Assembly: GCF_900604535.1 (NCBI RefSeq)
Contig: NZ_UWOT01000011.1
Span: forward strand, 1 to 64,000
DNA: 64,000 bases
Source of the DNA: Romboutsia_E sp900604535
Lineage (GTDB): Bacteria > Bacillota > Clostridia > Peptostreptococcales > Peptostreptococcaceae
Reading direction: 5' to 3'
Both the position numbers and the translations under genes were made by a program. The notes under the pieces were generated by a model. The model did not search any database. It was not told the origin of the DNA and was given only the letters and a program-made list of their open reading frames with translations. Below, piece after piece: positions 44,671 to 53,670 of the stretch (the stretch's first letter is position 1; the number at the start of each line of letters is the position of its first letter).

Positions 44671-45267
44671 ATGAATATAGTTGAAAATAAAGTGGATGTA
44701 GTAGAAATATTAAAGAAAAGTGATGCATTATTAGAAGGTCATTTCTTATTATCTTCTGGAAAGCATAGTAATAGATATGTGCAGTGTGCAAAGGTATTAA
44801 GATTTCCAAAGTACGCAGAAGAAGTTTTAAGTACAGTTGTTGAGCAAATAAAAGATTTAGATATAGATTTAGTAGTTGGACCAGCTATGGGTGGAGTAAT
44901 AGTTTCTTATGAATTAGGAAGACAATTAAACAAAGAAACAGTGTTTACTGAAAGAAAAGATGGTGTAATGGAATTAAGAAGAGGATTTGAAGTTAAGCCA
45001 GGAGCTAAAATAATAATAGCTGAAGATGTAGTTACAACAGGTAAATCAACTATAGAAACTAAAGAAGCATTAGAAAAATTAGGTGGAGAAGTTATTGGAG
45101 TTGCTTGTATAGCAAACAGAACTTCTAAAGATATAGGAATGCCTATATATAGTGCTATAAAGCTTGAAATAGAGGTACATGATTCTGATAAGTGTCCTTT
45201 ATGTAAAGAAGGAAAGATAGAATTAGTTAAACCAGGAAGTAGAGAATTTAAAGAAATAGGAATGTAA
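44671..45267 (+). CDS. pyrE: Orotate phosphoribosyltransferase
   Basis: Adds ribose phosphate from PRPP to orotate, giving OMP. ATG 44671 (198 residues) follows TGGAGG; a TTG 15 bases upstream is less likely. The PRPP loop is IIIAEDVVTTGKST near 111-124. A C-terminal stretch CPLCKEG carries two cysteines seen in clostridial homologues. It is the last gene of the operon; pyrF is not here. Confidence 0.96.
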   Translation: MNIVENKVDVVEILKKSDALLEGHFLLSSGKHSNRYVQCAKVLRFPKYAEEVLSTVVEQIKDLDIDLVVGPAMGGVIVSYELGRQLNKETVFTERKDGVMELRRGFEVKPGAKIIIAEDVVTTGKSTIETKEALEKLGGEVIGVACIANRTSKDIGMPIYSAIKLEIEVHDSDKCPLCKEGKIELVKPGSREFKEIGM

Positions 45268-45278
45268 TTATTAATAAA

Positions 45279-45320
45279 ATAAAAACCTAATGATATTACT
45301 ATCATTAGGTTTTTATTTTA
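45279..45320. terminator. Bidirectional terminator between pyrE and the LysR gene
   Basis: AAAAACCTAATGAT, loop ATTACT, ATCATTAGGTTTTT: a perfect 14-bp stem flanked by A and T runs. Confidence 0.92.
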
Positions 45321-45328
45321 TTAATAAT

Positions 45329-46228
45329 TTATTCTAATGTTGTTGAATATAACTTTAATTCTCTTAAAAAAATATGGGCTGCTTCAGAAACATTTACATC
45401 TTTAGGTAAAATATATGAAAAATTACGTGTGAATGTGTTATCTAATGTTATAGTCGATATTTCATTATTTTCAACTGCGGGGTTAGCTATAAACTTAGAA
45501 ATTATGCTTATTCCTAATTTATTTTTTATGGATTCTTTAACCGCATAGTTACTTCCTACAACCATGATACTTTTAGGTAGTATTTTATATTTACTTAAAA
45601 ATAAATCTAGATAGTCTCTAGTACCAGACCCATTTTCTCTAACAATCCATTTTTTATTTTGAAGGCTAGAGAATAAAAAGTTATCTTCTGTTAAATCGGA
45701 TTCAAAAGGTAATGCTAGGGTTAATTTATCTTTTAAAAAATATCCTTTATTGAAGTTAGAATCATTTAAATTACCTTCTATTAAGCCGATATCTAAAATA
45801 AAGTTTCTTATATCAGAACATACAGCAGAAGTATTCTCTGTGAAAATTTCTACATTTATATCAGGATATTTCTCTGAAAAAATAGATAAAAATTTAGGTA
45901 AAATATAATCTCCTATTGTAGAACTAGCCCCAATTTTTAAAGTACCTGTAATTGTAGTGGAATTATTACTAATTTCTTTATATGTAACATCCATTAAATT
46001 TAGTACTTCCTTAGCTCTCTTATATAAAATATACCCTTTCTCAGTTATGAAAATGTTTTTCTGCTTAACAGATCTATTTATTAAAGTTGTTCCAAAAAAA
46101 GTTTCTAAATTTTTTATATGAGTACTTACTGTTGGTTGAGATAGATTTAGATGATTTCCAGCCTTAGTGAAATTTTTAAAATCTACCACAGCGATAAATG
46201 TTTTTAATTCTTCAAACAAATTTAACAA
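45329..46228 (-). CDS. LysR family transcriptional regulator
   Basis: A 299-residue LTTR. The N-terminal winged helix-turn-helix is visible (FTKAGNHLNLSQPTVSTHIKNLE, about 19-41), followed by a periplasmic-binding-protein-like effector domain. It is divergent from the YeiH-type membrane protein, the same pairing as yeiE-yeiH in enterobacteria. It therefore probably activates that gene in response to a small ligand not predictable from sequence. Possible operator halves TAACCA (46279) and TGGTTA (46350) lie in the shared intergenic region. Confidence 0.92.
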   Translation of the reverse strand: MLNLFEELKTFIAVVDFKNFTKAGNHLNLSQPTVSTHIKNLETFFGTTLINRSVKQKNIFITEKGYILYKRAKEVLNLMDVTYKEISNNSTTITGTLKIGASSTIGDYILPKFLSIFSEKYPDINVEIFTENTSAVCSDIRNFILDIGLIEGNLNDSNFNKGYFLKDKLTLALPFESDLTEDNFLFSSLQNKKWIVRENGSGTRDYLDLFLSKYKILPKSIMVVGSNYAVKESIKNKLGISIISKFIANPAVENNEISTITLDNTFTRNFSYILPKDVNVSEAAHIFLRELKLYSTTLE

Positions 46229-46268
46229 CTCCTACTGTATTAAATATTTTTATGTTTATATAAAAGTA

Positions 46269-46298
46269 TTGACTATTATAACCACATATAAGTATACA
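46269..46298 (+). promoter_or_regulatory. Candidate promoter of the yeiH-like gene
   Basis: TTGACT (46269-46274), 18 bp, TATACA (46293-46298) in the divergent region. Confidence 0.4.
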
Positions 46299-46415
46299 CT
46301 AATCATAGGAAAAATCAATGGTATATATTAAGTATATTTATTTTACTTATGGTTAATATAATTATATACTATCGAAGAAGGTAAAATTCAAATATAAATA
46401 GAAAGGATTAATAAT

Positions 46416-47447
46416 ATGTCAAGAGAACATAAAGGATTTACAAAAGCAATAAGTGATATATTACCAGGATTTATAGTTTCATTATTAGTAGCTTTGATAA
46501 GTATGTTTCTTGCAAAATTTGTTTCTAATTTAGGAGCTGCATCTATAGCAATATTTCTAGGGATGTTTGTTGGGAATGTATTTTTAAATCAAGATATATT
46601 TCAAAAAGGATATAAATTTTCTGAAACTGATTTATTATCGTATTCAATAGTATTATTAGGAGCAACATTAAGTATTAGTACAATTTCAGACATAGGATTT
46701 TCAGGAATTTTATTTATAATTTTACAAATGTCAATAACCTTAATAGGAGTTATATATATAGGAAATAAACTAGGTTTTTCAAAAAACTTTTCATATTTAA
46801 TGGCAAGTGGTAATGCGGTTTGTGGTTCATCTGCTATAGCTGCAACAGCACCTGTAATTGATGCTGATGATAGAGAAAAAGGAATAGCTGTAACTATAGT
46901 AAATGTTACTGGAATAGTATTAATGTTCTTACTTCCTCTTTTAACTCAACTTTTATATAAAAATAACATTACGCAAACATCTGGAATGATAGGTGGAATA
47001 CTACAATCTGTAGGTCAGGTTGTAGCAAGTGGAGCAATGGTAAGTGAACATGTAAAAGATATGTCTATGATATTCAAAATAGTACGTATAATATTTTTAG
47101 TAGTAGTTGTATTTGCATTAGGACATTTAAAACATAAGTCTAATAAGGAGATTTTAGAAGAAGAAGTCGATGATATAGAGAGAGGAAAAATAAAAGTACC
47201 ATGGTATGTAATAGGATTCTTTATAACATGTGCTTTATTCTCTTTACACATAATAAGTCCTCAAGTATCTCTATTAGCTAAGAATATAAGTAATAAACTT
47301 GAAATAATAGCATTAGCGGCTATTGGGCTAAGAGTTAATATAAGAGATTTAATTCAACAAGGTAAAGCAGCTACGATATATGCAGTATCTGTAGGTACTT
47401 TACAAATTATTTCAGCAATAATATTAATCGCTTTATTAATCAGATAA
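46416..47447 (+). CDS. YeiH family putative sulfate/sulfonate exporter
   Basis: A 343-residue membrane protein of the UPF0324/YeiH family (PF03601) with about ten hydrophobic helices. Family signatures include GNAVCGSSAIAATAPVI near 142 and a late segment ALAAIGLRVNIRDL. Relatives are linked to sulfur-compound export on limited evidence, so the substrate is open. It is controlled from a region shared with a LysR gene and ends at a terminator. Confidence 0.88.
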   Translation: MSREHKGFTKAISDILPGFIVSLLVALISMFLAKFVSNLGAASIAIFLGMFVGNVFLNQDIFQKGYKFSETDLLSYSIVLLGATLSISTISDIGFSGILFIILQMSITLIGVIYIGNKLGFSKNFSYLMASGNAVCGSSAIAATAPVIDADDREKGIAVTIVNVTGIVLMFLLPLLTQLLYKNNITQTSGMIGGILQSVGQVVASGAMVSEHVKDMSMIFKIVRIIFLVVVVFALGHLKHKSNKEILEEEVDDIERGKIKVPWYVIGFFITCALFSLHIISPQVSLLAKNISNKLEIIALAAIGLRVNIRDLIQQGKAATIYAVSVGTLQIISAIILIALLIR

Positions 47448-47460
47448 ATAATTATATAAA

Positions 47461-47492
47461 TAAAAAAGATGCTTAAAAAGCATCTTTTTATT
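47461..47492. terminator. Bidirectional terminator between yeiH-like gene and dck
   Basis: AAAAAAGATGCTT, loop AAA, AAGCATCTTTTT. Confidence 0.88.
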
Positions 47493-47524
47493 TATATAAT
47501 TATTTATAAAAAGTAATTTAAAAA

Positions 47525-48178
47525 TTATATTCCTAATGTTTCTTTTATTTTACTGCATAGCATGTCAAGATGTTCTGGATTATTTATTAAATCAACTTCA
47601 TTTATATTTACATATAAAACAGGAGATTGATCGTATTCAGCTATCCATTTTTCATATCTATTATGAAGATTTGACCAATATTCTAAGTCAACAGCTTTTT
47701 CCATATCACGTCCTCTAAGATTTATTCTATCTATTATAGTATCTAAAGAACCGTCTAAGTAGATCATTAAATCAGGCTTTTTTAGATATGGAACCATATC
47801 ATTGAATAAGTCCCTGTAAGTTATATAGTCTCTTTTAGTCATTTTTTTATTATCATATAAGTTTCTAGCAAATATTTCAACATCTTCGTATATACTTCTA
47901 TCTTGTATATTATTTAGTCCGTTAGTATGAATCTCTTTTTGTTGTTTAAACCTCTGAGCTAAGAAATAAAGTTGAAGATGAAACCCCCACTCCTCTTGAT
48001 TCTGGTAAAAATCTTCTAAGTATGGATTACCATCAACTTTTTCAAAGTGAGTTTCAAAACCTAGTTTTTCTCCCACTAATTTTGTTAAAGTTGATTTTCC
48101 AGCACCTACATTTCCTGCTACAGTTATAAACTTATCTCTACTAGCGGGAGTATTACTTTGGTTTATTAATTTAAACAT
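47525..48178 (-). CDS. Deoxynucleoside kinase (dCK/dGK family), downstream copy
   Basis: A 217-residue deoxynucleoside kinase that phosphorylates salvaged deoxynucleosides. The P-loop is GNVGAGKSTL near 23-32, the DRSIYED segment near 93-99 holds the catalytic acidic/arginine pair, and the lid is seen as RINLRGRDME. It is the second gene of a two-kinase operon with an eight-base overlap, like the Bacillus dck-dgk pair and the Lactobacillus dAK/dGK pair. Base specificity cannot be read by eye. Confidence 0.9.
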   Translation of the reverse strand: MFKLINQSNTPASRDKFITVAGNVGAGKSTLTKLVGEKLGFETHFEKVDGNPYLEDFYQNQEEWGFHLQLYFLAQRFKQQKEIHTNGLNNIQDRSIYEDVEIFARNLYDNKKMTKRDYITYRDLFNDMVPYLKKPDLMIYLDGSLDTIIDRINLRGRDMEKAVDLEYWSNLHNRYEKWIAEYDQSPVLYVNINEVDLINNPEHLDMLCSKIKETLGI

Positions 48179-48833
48179 GTTGCTGTCCTCCTAAAGTTGT
48201 CATTGCTTTTGTTACTTTGTCTATTATGAAATTTCTGTCTTTCTCATTATTTAAGAAATCTAAATTAGAATTATCTATTTCTATGATTATAGGTTCTTTT
48301 CCCATAAAATTATGTTTTATAGATAGGGGGTTAAAATAATATTTATACTCAGATCTTAACTCATCGATATAATTTCTATCCATTTGTCTTTCAAAACTTC
48401 TATCTCTCATAGCAATTCTTTTCATCAACACATCTGTATCAGAATTCAAGTATACGATTATATCTGGTTGAGGTAAATCATTAACAAAAGTATTGTACAC
48501 TTGTTTATATCTATGAAATTGCATTTTATCAAGTGTTAAACCTGCAAATATAAGATTTTTTATTATATGATAATCACTTACAACACCAATATGGTTGCTT
48601 AAAAGCTCTTTTTCTGTGTCTTCTAATTGTTTTACTCTATTAAATAAAAAGAATGCTTCTGTTTGTAAAGCATAACCTTTTATATCTGTATAAAACTTTG
48701 ATAAAAAAGGATTTTCTTCAACTATTTCTCTTAAAAGAGTATAATTGAAGTGTTCATTAAGGATTGTTGCAAGAGTAGTTTTACCTACTCCAATAGGACC
48801 CTCTATAGCAATAAAAATACCTCTATCGTTCAT
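48171..48833 (-). CDS. Deoxynucleoside kinase (dGK/dAK family), upstream copy
   Basis: A 220-residue paralogue of the adjacent kinase, with P-loop GPIGVGKTTLA near 15-25, the DYHIIKNLIFA segment, and lid RIAMRDRSFERQMD. The DRS triplet of the sister enzyme is replaced by SDYH, which suggests a different base preference. It is the first gene of the pair on the minus strand, starting at 48833 after GAAGGTGAAC. Together the two likely cover purine and pyrimidine deoxynucleoside salvage. Confidence 0.9.
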   Translation of the reverse strand: MNDRGIFIAIEGPIGVGKTTLATILNEHFNYTLLREIVEENPFLSKFYTDIKGYALQTEAFFLFNRVKQLEDTEKELLSNHIGVVSDYHIIKNLIFAGLTLDKMQFHRYKQVYNTFVNDLPQPDIIVYLNSDTDVLMKRIAMRDRSFERQMDRNYIDELRSEYKYYFNPLSIKHNFMGKEPIIIEIDNSNLDFLNNEKDRNFIIDKVTKAMTTLGGQQHV

Positions 48834-49012
48834 ATAAGTTCACCTTCTACTGATTAATGTCTAGTGTATTTTATCAAAAAATTTTAATTAATTCTACTCT
48901 AGATTTTTAGAACTAAGTTTGTATATGATAAAAAGATTATTTAAATTAATTGCATAATGGGTAAATTAAGTCTATAAACAAACGTAAAAATAACAAATAA
49001 GGAGAAAAAATA

Positions 49013-49888
49013 ATGAATGTATATGAAAAAGAAAACTCAGTTGTATTAGAAGGAATCACAGATTTTGATCCTAAGCATATATTTGAATGTGGTCAATGTT
49101 TTAGATGGCATAGACAAGATGATGATTCTTATACAGGTGTAGCAAAAGGAAAAATATTAAATGTAAAAAGAGAAGGAAATATTGTTTATTTAAATAATAC
49201 TAATTTAGAGGACTTTAATAACATTTGGTTTAATTACTTTGATTTAGAAAGAAATTATACAGAGATAAAAAACACATTGAGAAGTATGGATGAATATTTA
49301 GATAAAGCAAGTGATTTTGGATGGGGAATAAGGATACTTCAGCAAGATGGATGGGAAATGCTTATATCATTTATAATTTCGTCAAATAATAGAATACCAA
49401 TGATTCAAAGAGCAATAGAAAATTTATCAGAGAGATTTGGAGAGTATATAGGGGAGTATAATGGAAAAAAATATTACTCGTTTCCAACTCCTGAACAATT
49501 AAATAAGGCATCGCAAGAAGAAATAAGAGCCTGTCAAACTGGATTTAGAGATAAGTATATAAAAAGCACAACTCAAAGAGTTGTTGAGGACAATGATAAT
49601 GTGGGTGAATATACTAAATTAAGTACGGATGAATGTTTAAAAGAGTTATTGAAATTTAATGGTGTAGGACCTAAAGTCGGTGATTGTATAGCATTATTTG
49701 GGATGAGAAAATATGATACATTCCCTGTTGATGTTTGGGTAAAAAGAGTAATGCAAGAATTTTATGTTACAGAAGATATGAGTTTACCAAAAATAAGAGC
49801 ATATGCTATTGATAAGTTTGGAGATTTAGCTGGGTTCGCACAACAATATCTATTCTACTATGCTAGAGAGTTGGGTATAGGTAGATAG
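49013..49888 (+). CDS. ogg: 8-oxoguanine DNA glycosylase (OGG1 type)
   Basis: Base-excision repair glycosylase of 291 residues with an N-terminal OGG domain and a helix-hairpin-helix-GPD domain. The hairpin LLKFNGVGPKVGDCIALFG contains the catalytic lysine (about 221), and the conserved aspartate lies in FPVDVWVKR (about 239). The lysine makes it bifunctional (glycosylase plus AP lyase). It removes 8-oxoguanine, useful on oxygen exposure. AAGGAG precedes ATG 49013. cls begins 17 bases later. Confidence 0.92.
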   Translation: MNVYEKENSVVLEGITDFDPKHIFECGQCFRWHRQDDDSYTGVAKGKILNVKREGNIVYLNNTNLEDFNNIWFNYFDLERNYTEIKNTLRSMDEYLDKASDFGWGIRILQQDGWEMLISFIISSNNRIPMIQRAIENLSERFGEYIGEYNGKKYYSFPTPEQLNKASQEEIRACQTGFRDKYIKSTTQRVVEDNDNVGEYTKLSTDECLKELLKFNGVGPKVGDCIALFGMRKYDTFPVDVWVKRVMQEFYVTEDMSLPKIRAYAIDKFGDLAGFAQQYLFYYARELGIGR

Positions 49889-49905
49889 TCTAATAGGGAG
49901 GGAAT

Positions 49906-51396
49906 ATGGATATTGTACAAGGTTTAATATTAGGATTTTTAATTTTATCCTATATATCAGGGACCATAATATCAATGACAATATTACTTGAAAATAGAGA
50001 CCCTTCTAAAACTGTAACTTGGCTATTGATATTTATTTTACTACCAGGGATAGGTTTAATTATTTACGCTGTTTTTGGAAGAAATTTAAGGAAAATAAAG
50101 ATATTTAAAACCCAAGAGTTAGCTAGTAATATGAAGGAAGAGAAACTATTTAAAAATATAGAAGAAATAAATAAATTAATAGAGTTAGAACAAGATACCA
50201 TTAGCATAAGCAAATTCTTAAAAGATAATGAAGAGGACAACGCACGTCTAAAAATAATAAGTTTATTACTAAATACAGGTATGTTTCCTTTCACTACAAA
50301 CAATAAAGTAGATATATTTATAGATGGAAATGAAAAGTTTAAAAATCTTTTGGATGATATAAGTAAAGCTAATAATCATATACATTTAGAATACTTTATT
50401 ATAAAAGATAGTGAAATAGGTCAAAAAATAAAACAACTATTAATAAAAAAAGCTAAAGAAAATGTTAAAGTTAGAATTTTATATGATGATGTAGGGTGTT
50501 GGAGATTTTGGTTTCATAGAAAATTTTTTAATGAGATGAAGTCTTATGGTATAGAGATTGTACCATTTTTACCTACTAAGTTTCCTATTATAGGAGGTAA
50601 ATTAAATTATAGGAACCATAGGAAGATAGCTGTTATAGATGGGAAAATAGGATATACAGGAGGAGTAAACATAGGCGATGAATATATGGGTAAAAACAAA
50701 AAGTTTGGATATTGGAGAGATACTCATATTAGAATAGAAGGAACATCTGTATATATGTTGCAAATGACATTTTTAATTGATTGGTATTACAATACAAAAG
50801 AAGTTTTATTAGATAAAGAATATTTTCCTAAGTTAAGTGAATGTGGAAATTCTATGATACAAGTTGTAGCAAGTGGTCCAGATAGTGATTGGGAGGCTAT
50901 ACACTATGCATATTTTTTAGGTATATGCCAAGCTAAAAAAAGCATATACATTGAAACACCATATTTTATACCAGATGAAAGTATATTAAGAGCTTTAAAG
51001 AGCGCTGCATTAAGTGGAGTAGATGTTAGAATTATATTCCCTAAAATAGTAGATCATAAAATAGTTAATACAGCTTCTTATTCATACTTTGATGACATCC
51101 TGAAATCTGGAGGAAAAGTATATTTATATAATAAAGGATTCATTCATTCGAAAGTCATTATTATAGATGATATTATAGCATCTACAGGTTCTGCTAATAT
51201 GGATCTAAGAAGTTTCATGTTAAATTTTGAGATAAATGCATTTATATATGATCAAACTGTTATTAAATTAATGAAGGATGACTTCTTTGAGGATATGAAA
51301 AACAGTGAAGAAATAAATATAGATGAATTTAAAAATAGAAGTATAGTTAAAAAGTCTAAAGAATCTATAGCTAGATTGTTTTCTCCAATATTATAA
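49906..51396 (+). CDS. cls: Cardiolipin synthase
   Basis: Phospholipase D superfamily enzyme that condenses phosphatidylglycerol to cardiolipin, 496 residues. Two N-terminal membrane helices (about 4-26 and 37-55) anchor it. The two HKD motifs are intact: HRKIAVIDGKIGYTGG with His near 238 and HSKVIIIDDIIASTGS with His near 414. GGGAGGG precedes ATG 49906. It likely shares a transcript with ogg. Confidence 0.95.
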   Translation: MDIVQGLILGFLILSYISGTIISMTILLENRDPSKTVTWLLIFILLPGIGLIIYAVFGRNLRKIKIFKTQELASNMKEEKLFKNIEEINKLIELEQDTISISKFLKDNEEDNARLKIISLLLNTGMFPFTTNNKVDIFIDGNEKFKNLLDDISKANNHIHLEYFIIKDSEIGQKIKQLLIKKAKENVKVRILYDDVGCWRFWFHRKFFNEMKSYGIEIVPFLPTKFPIIGGKLNYRNHRKIAVIDGKIGYTGGVNIGDEYMGKNKKFGYWRDTHIRIEGTSVYMLQMTFLIDWYYNTKEVLLDKEYFPKLSECGNSMIQVVASGPDSDWEAIHYAYFLGICQAKKSIYIETPYFIPDESILRALKSAALSGVDVRIIFPKIVDHKIVNTASYSYFDDILKSGGKVYLYNKGFIHSKVIIIDDIIASTGSANMDLRSFMLNFEINAFIYDQTVIKLMKDDFFEDMKNSEEINIDEFKNRSIVKKSKESIARLFSPIL

Positions 51397-51430
51397 TATT
51401 CTAACATTAATGCATTTTAAAGGGGGAATT

Positions 51431-51484
51431 ATGTCTAAAATGGGCGTTTTAAAATACTTAAAAAGAGTTGAAAAATATATGTGA
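51431..51484 (+). CDS. Possible 17-residue peptide upstream of groES
   Basis: ATG 51431 follows AAAGGGGGAATT, a strong ribosome binding site, and reads MSKMGVLKYLKRVEKYM to TGA. The peptide is basic and could form an amphipathic helix. Against it, the groESL -35 element (51468-51473) lies within the frame and the peptide is very short. Conservation would decide. Confidence 0.3.
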   Translation: MSKMGVLKYLKRVEKYM

Positions 51485-51496
51485 TTGGTATATCAT
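51468..51496 (+). promoter_or_regulatory. Sigma-A promoter of groESL
   Basis: TTGAAA (51468-51473), 17 bp, TATCAT (51491-51496). The start near 51503 falls right at the CIRCE element, the usual layout of HrcA-controlled promoters. Confidence 0.65.
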
Positions 51497-51504
51497 AATA
51501 ATTG

Positions 51505-51531
51505 TTAGCACTCTTAATTAAAGAGTGATAA
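51505..51531. promoter_or_regulatory. CIRCE element (HrcA operator)
   Basis: TTAGCACTC, nine bases, GAGTGATAA. This matches the CIRCE consensus TTAGCACTC-N9-GAGTGCTAA with one change. HrcA repression of groESL, relieved on heat shock, is expected. Confidence 0.95.
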
Positions 51532-51589
51532 AATATAAGTTAATTAATATTTCAATCTACATATAAAAATTCATTAGGAGGTATAAACA

Positions 51590-51874
51590 ATGAAAATAAG
51601 ACCATTAGCTGACAGAGTTGTAATTAAAAAAGTTGAAGCAGAAGAAAAAACTGCAAGTGGAATAGTTTTACCTGGAGCTGCTAAAGAACAGCCTCAAATA
51701 GCAGAAGTTGTTGAAGTTGGTCCAGGAGGAATTGTTGATGGAAAAGAGATAACTATGGAATTAAAAGTTGGAGATAAGGTTATATTCCAAAAATATTCTG
51801 GAACTGAAGTTAAATTAGATGGACAAGAATATACAATATTAAGACAAAGCGAAATACTTGCTGTTGTAGAATAA
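51590..51874 (+). CDS. groES: Co-chaperonin GroES
   Basis: Ten-kilodalton lid of the GroEL folding chamber. The 94 residues begin MKIRPLADRVVIKK and include the mobile loop EEKTASGIVLPGAAKEQPQ (about 18-36) that docks onto GroEL. AGGAGG precedes ATG 51590. The leader carries CIRCE. groEL follows after 19 bases. Confidence 0.98.
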   Translation: MKIRPLADRVVIKKVEAEEKTASGIVLPGAAKEQPQIAEVVEVGPGGIVDGKEITMELKVGDKVIFQKYSGTEVKLDGQEYTILRQSEILAVVE

Positions 51875-51893
51875 TTAATTAGGAGGGGTTAAG

Positions 51894-53513
51894 ATGGCTA
51901 AAGAAATTAAATTTGCTCAAGATACAAGAAAAGCTTTAGAAACTGGTGTGAATAAGTTAGCAGATACTGTTAAAGTTACATTAGGACCAAAGGGAAGAAA
52001 TGTAATACTAGATAAAAAATTTGGTGCACCATTAATAACAAATGATGGTGTTACTATAGCTAAGGAAATAGAGTTAGAAGATAGATTTGAAAATATGGGA
52101 GCTCAACTTGTTAAAGAAGTTGCTATAAAAACTAATGATGTAGCAGGAGATGGTACTACTACTGCTACAGTTTTAGCTCAAGCTATTATAAGAGAAGGTT
52201 TAAAAAATGTAACTGCAGGAGCTAATCCAATACTTATAAGAAAAGGTATACAAAAAGCTGTTGAAGTTGCAGTTGAAGAATTAAAATCTCAATCAAGAAC
52301 TATAGAAACAAAAGAGTCTATATCTCAAATAGCTTCTATATCGGCAGGAGATGAAGAGGTTGGGAAATTAATAGCTGAAGCTATGGAAATAGTAGGAAGA
52401 GATGGTGTTATAACTGTTGAAGAATCTAAAACTATGCATACTGAATTAGATACAGTTGAAGGTATGCAATTTGATAGAGGATTTGTGTCTGCGTATATGG
52501 TAACAGATGTAGATAAGATGGAAGCAGTATTAAATGACCCATACATATTAATAACAGACAAGAAAATATCTAATATACAAGAAATATTACCAGTTCTTGA
52601 GCAAATAGTTCAACAAGGTAGAAAGTTATTAATAATAGCTGAAGATGTTGAAGGTGAAGCATTATCTACATTAGTAGTTAACAAATTAAGAGGAACATTT
52701 GAAGTTGTTGCAGTTAAAGCTCCAGGGTTTGGAGATAGAAGAAAACAAATGTTAGAAGATATAGCTATACTTACTGGAGGAACAGTAATATCTGAAGAAT
52801 TAGGATATGAATTAAAAGAAGCGGATTTATCATTATTAGGTAGAGCATCTTCTGTTAAAGTTAATAAGGAAACTACTACAATAGTAGGTGGAGTTGGAGA
52901 AAAAGTAGATATAGAAAATAGAGTTAGTCAAATAAAACATCAAATATCAGAAACTACTTCTGAATTTGATAAAGAGAAATTAATGGAAAGATTAGCTAAA
53001 CTTTCTGGTGGAGTAGCTGTAGTTAAAGTTGGGGCTACAACAGAAGTTGAAATGAAAGAGAAAAAGCTAAGAATAGAAGATGCACTAAATGCAACTAGAG
53101 CTGGTGTTGAAGAAGGTATGGTAGCTGGTGGAGGTACTGCATTGGTAAGCGTAATACCAGTTGTGGAAAAACTAATAGAAAACTTAGATGGTGAAGCTAA
53201 AATAGGTGCTCAAATAGTAAGAAGGGCACTAGAAGAGCCATTAAGACAAATTGCAATTAATGCAGGACTTGAAGGTGCAGTTATAATACAGAATGTAATG
53301 ACTTCTGAACCTGAAGTTGGTTTTGATGCACTAAATGAACAATATGTAAATATGATAGAAGCAGGTATAGTTGACCCAACTAAGGTTACTAGAAGTGCTT
53401 TACAAAATGCAGCATCTATAGCAGGAGTATTTTTAACAACAGAGGCTGCTGTTGCTGATATACCAGGAGAAGAACAACCTCCAATGGGTGGCGGAATGCC
53501 AGGGATGATGTAA
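51894..53513 (+). CDS. groEL: Chaperonin GroEL
   Basis: ATP-driven 60-kDa chaperonin, 539 residues. The ATP-binding GDGTTTATVLA motif is near 86-96, LGPKGRNV near 31-38, and the tail ends with the usual GGGMPGMM. AGGAGGGG precedes ATG 51894. It is co-transcribed with groES under HrcA/CIRCE control and closed by a strong terminator. Confidence 0.98.
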   Translation: MAKEIKFAQDTRKALETGVNKLADTVKVTLGPKGRNVILDKKFGAPLITNDGVTIAKEIELEDRFENMGAQLVKEVAIKTNDVAGDGTTTATVLAQAIIREGLKNVTAGANPILIRKGIQKAVEVAVEELKSQSRTIETKESISQIASISAGDEEVGKLIAEAMEIVGRDGVITVEESKTMHTELDTVEGMQFDRGFVSAYMVTDVDKMEAVLNDPYILITDKKISNIQEILPVLEQIVQQGRKLLIIAEDVEGEALSTLVVNKLRGTFEVVAVKAPGFGDRRKQMLEDIAILTGGTVISEELGYELKEADLSLLGRASSVKVNKETTTIVGGVGEKVDIENRVSQIKHQISETTSEFDKEKLMERLAKLSGGVAVVKVGATTEVEMKEKKLRIEDALNATRAGVEEGMVAGGGTALVSVIPVVEKLIENLDGEAKIGAQIVRRALEEPLRQIAINAGLEGAVIIQNVMTSEPEVGFDALNEQYVNMIEAGIVDPTKVTRSALQNAASIAGVFLTTEAAVADIPGEEQPPMGGGMPGMM

Positions 53514-53525
53514 TTAAAGTTTAAA

Positions 53526-53575
53526 TAAAAACGTCATGAAGATATTAAATTTAATGTCTTCATGACGTTTTTTAT
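53526..53575 (+). terminator. Terminator of groESL
   Basis: AAAAACGTCATGAAGA and TCTTCATGACGTTTTT form a perfect 16-bp outer stem with further inner pairs, then a T run. Confidence 0.95.
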
Positions 53576-53670
53576 TGCATTTTATAAGGATAATAATGGA
53601 AAACACATAAGTTGATAAGTTATAATTAATACATAGTGTAAATTAAAATATAAATTAAGGGGAGTATAAT

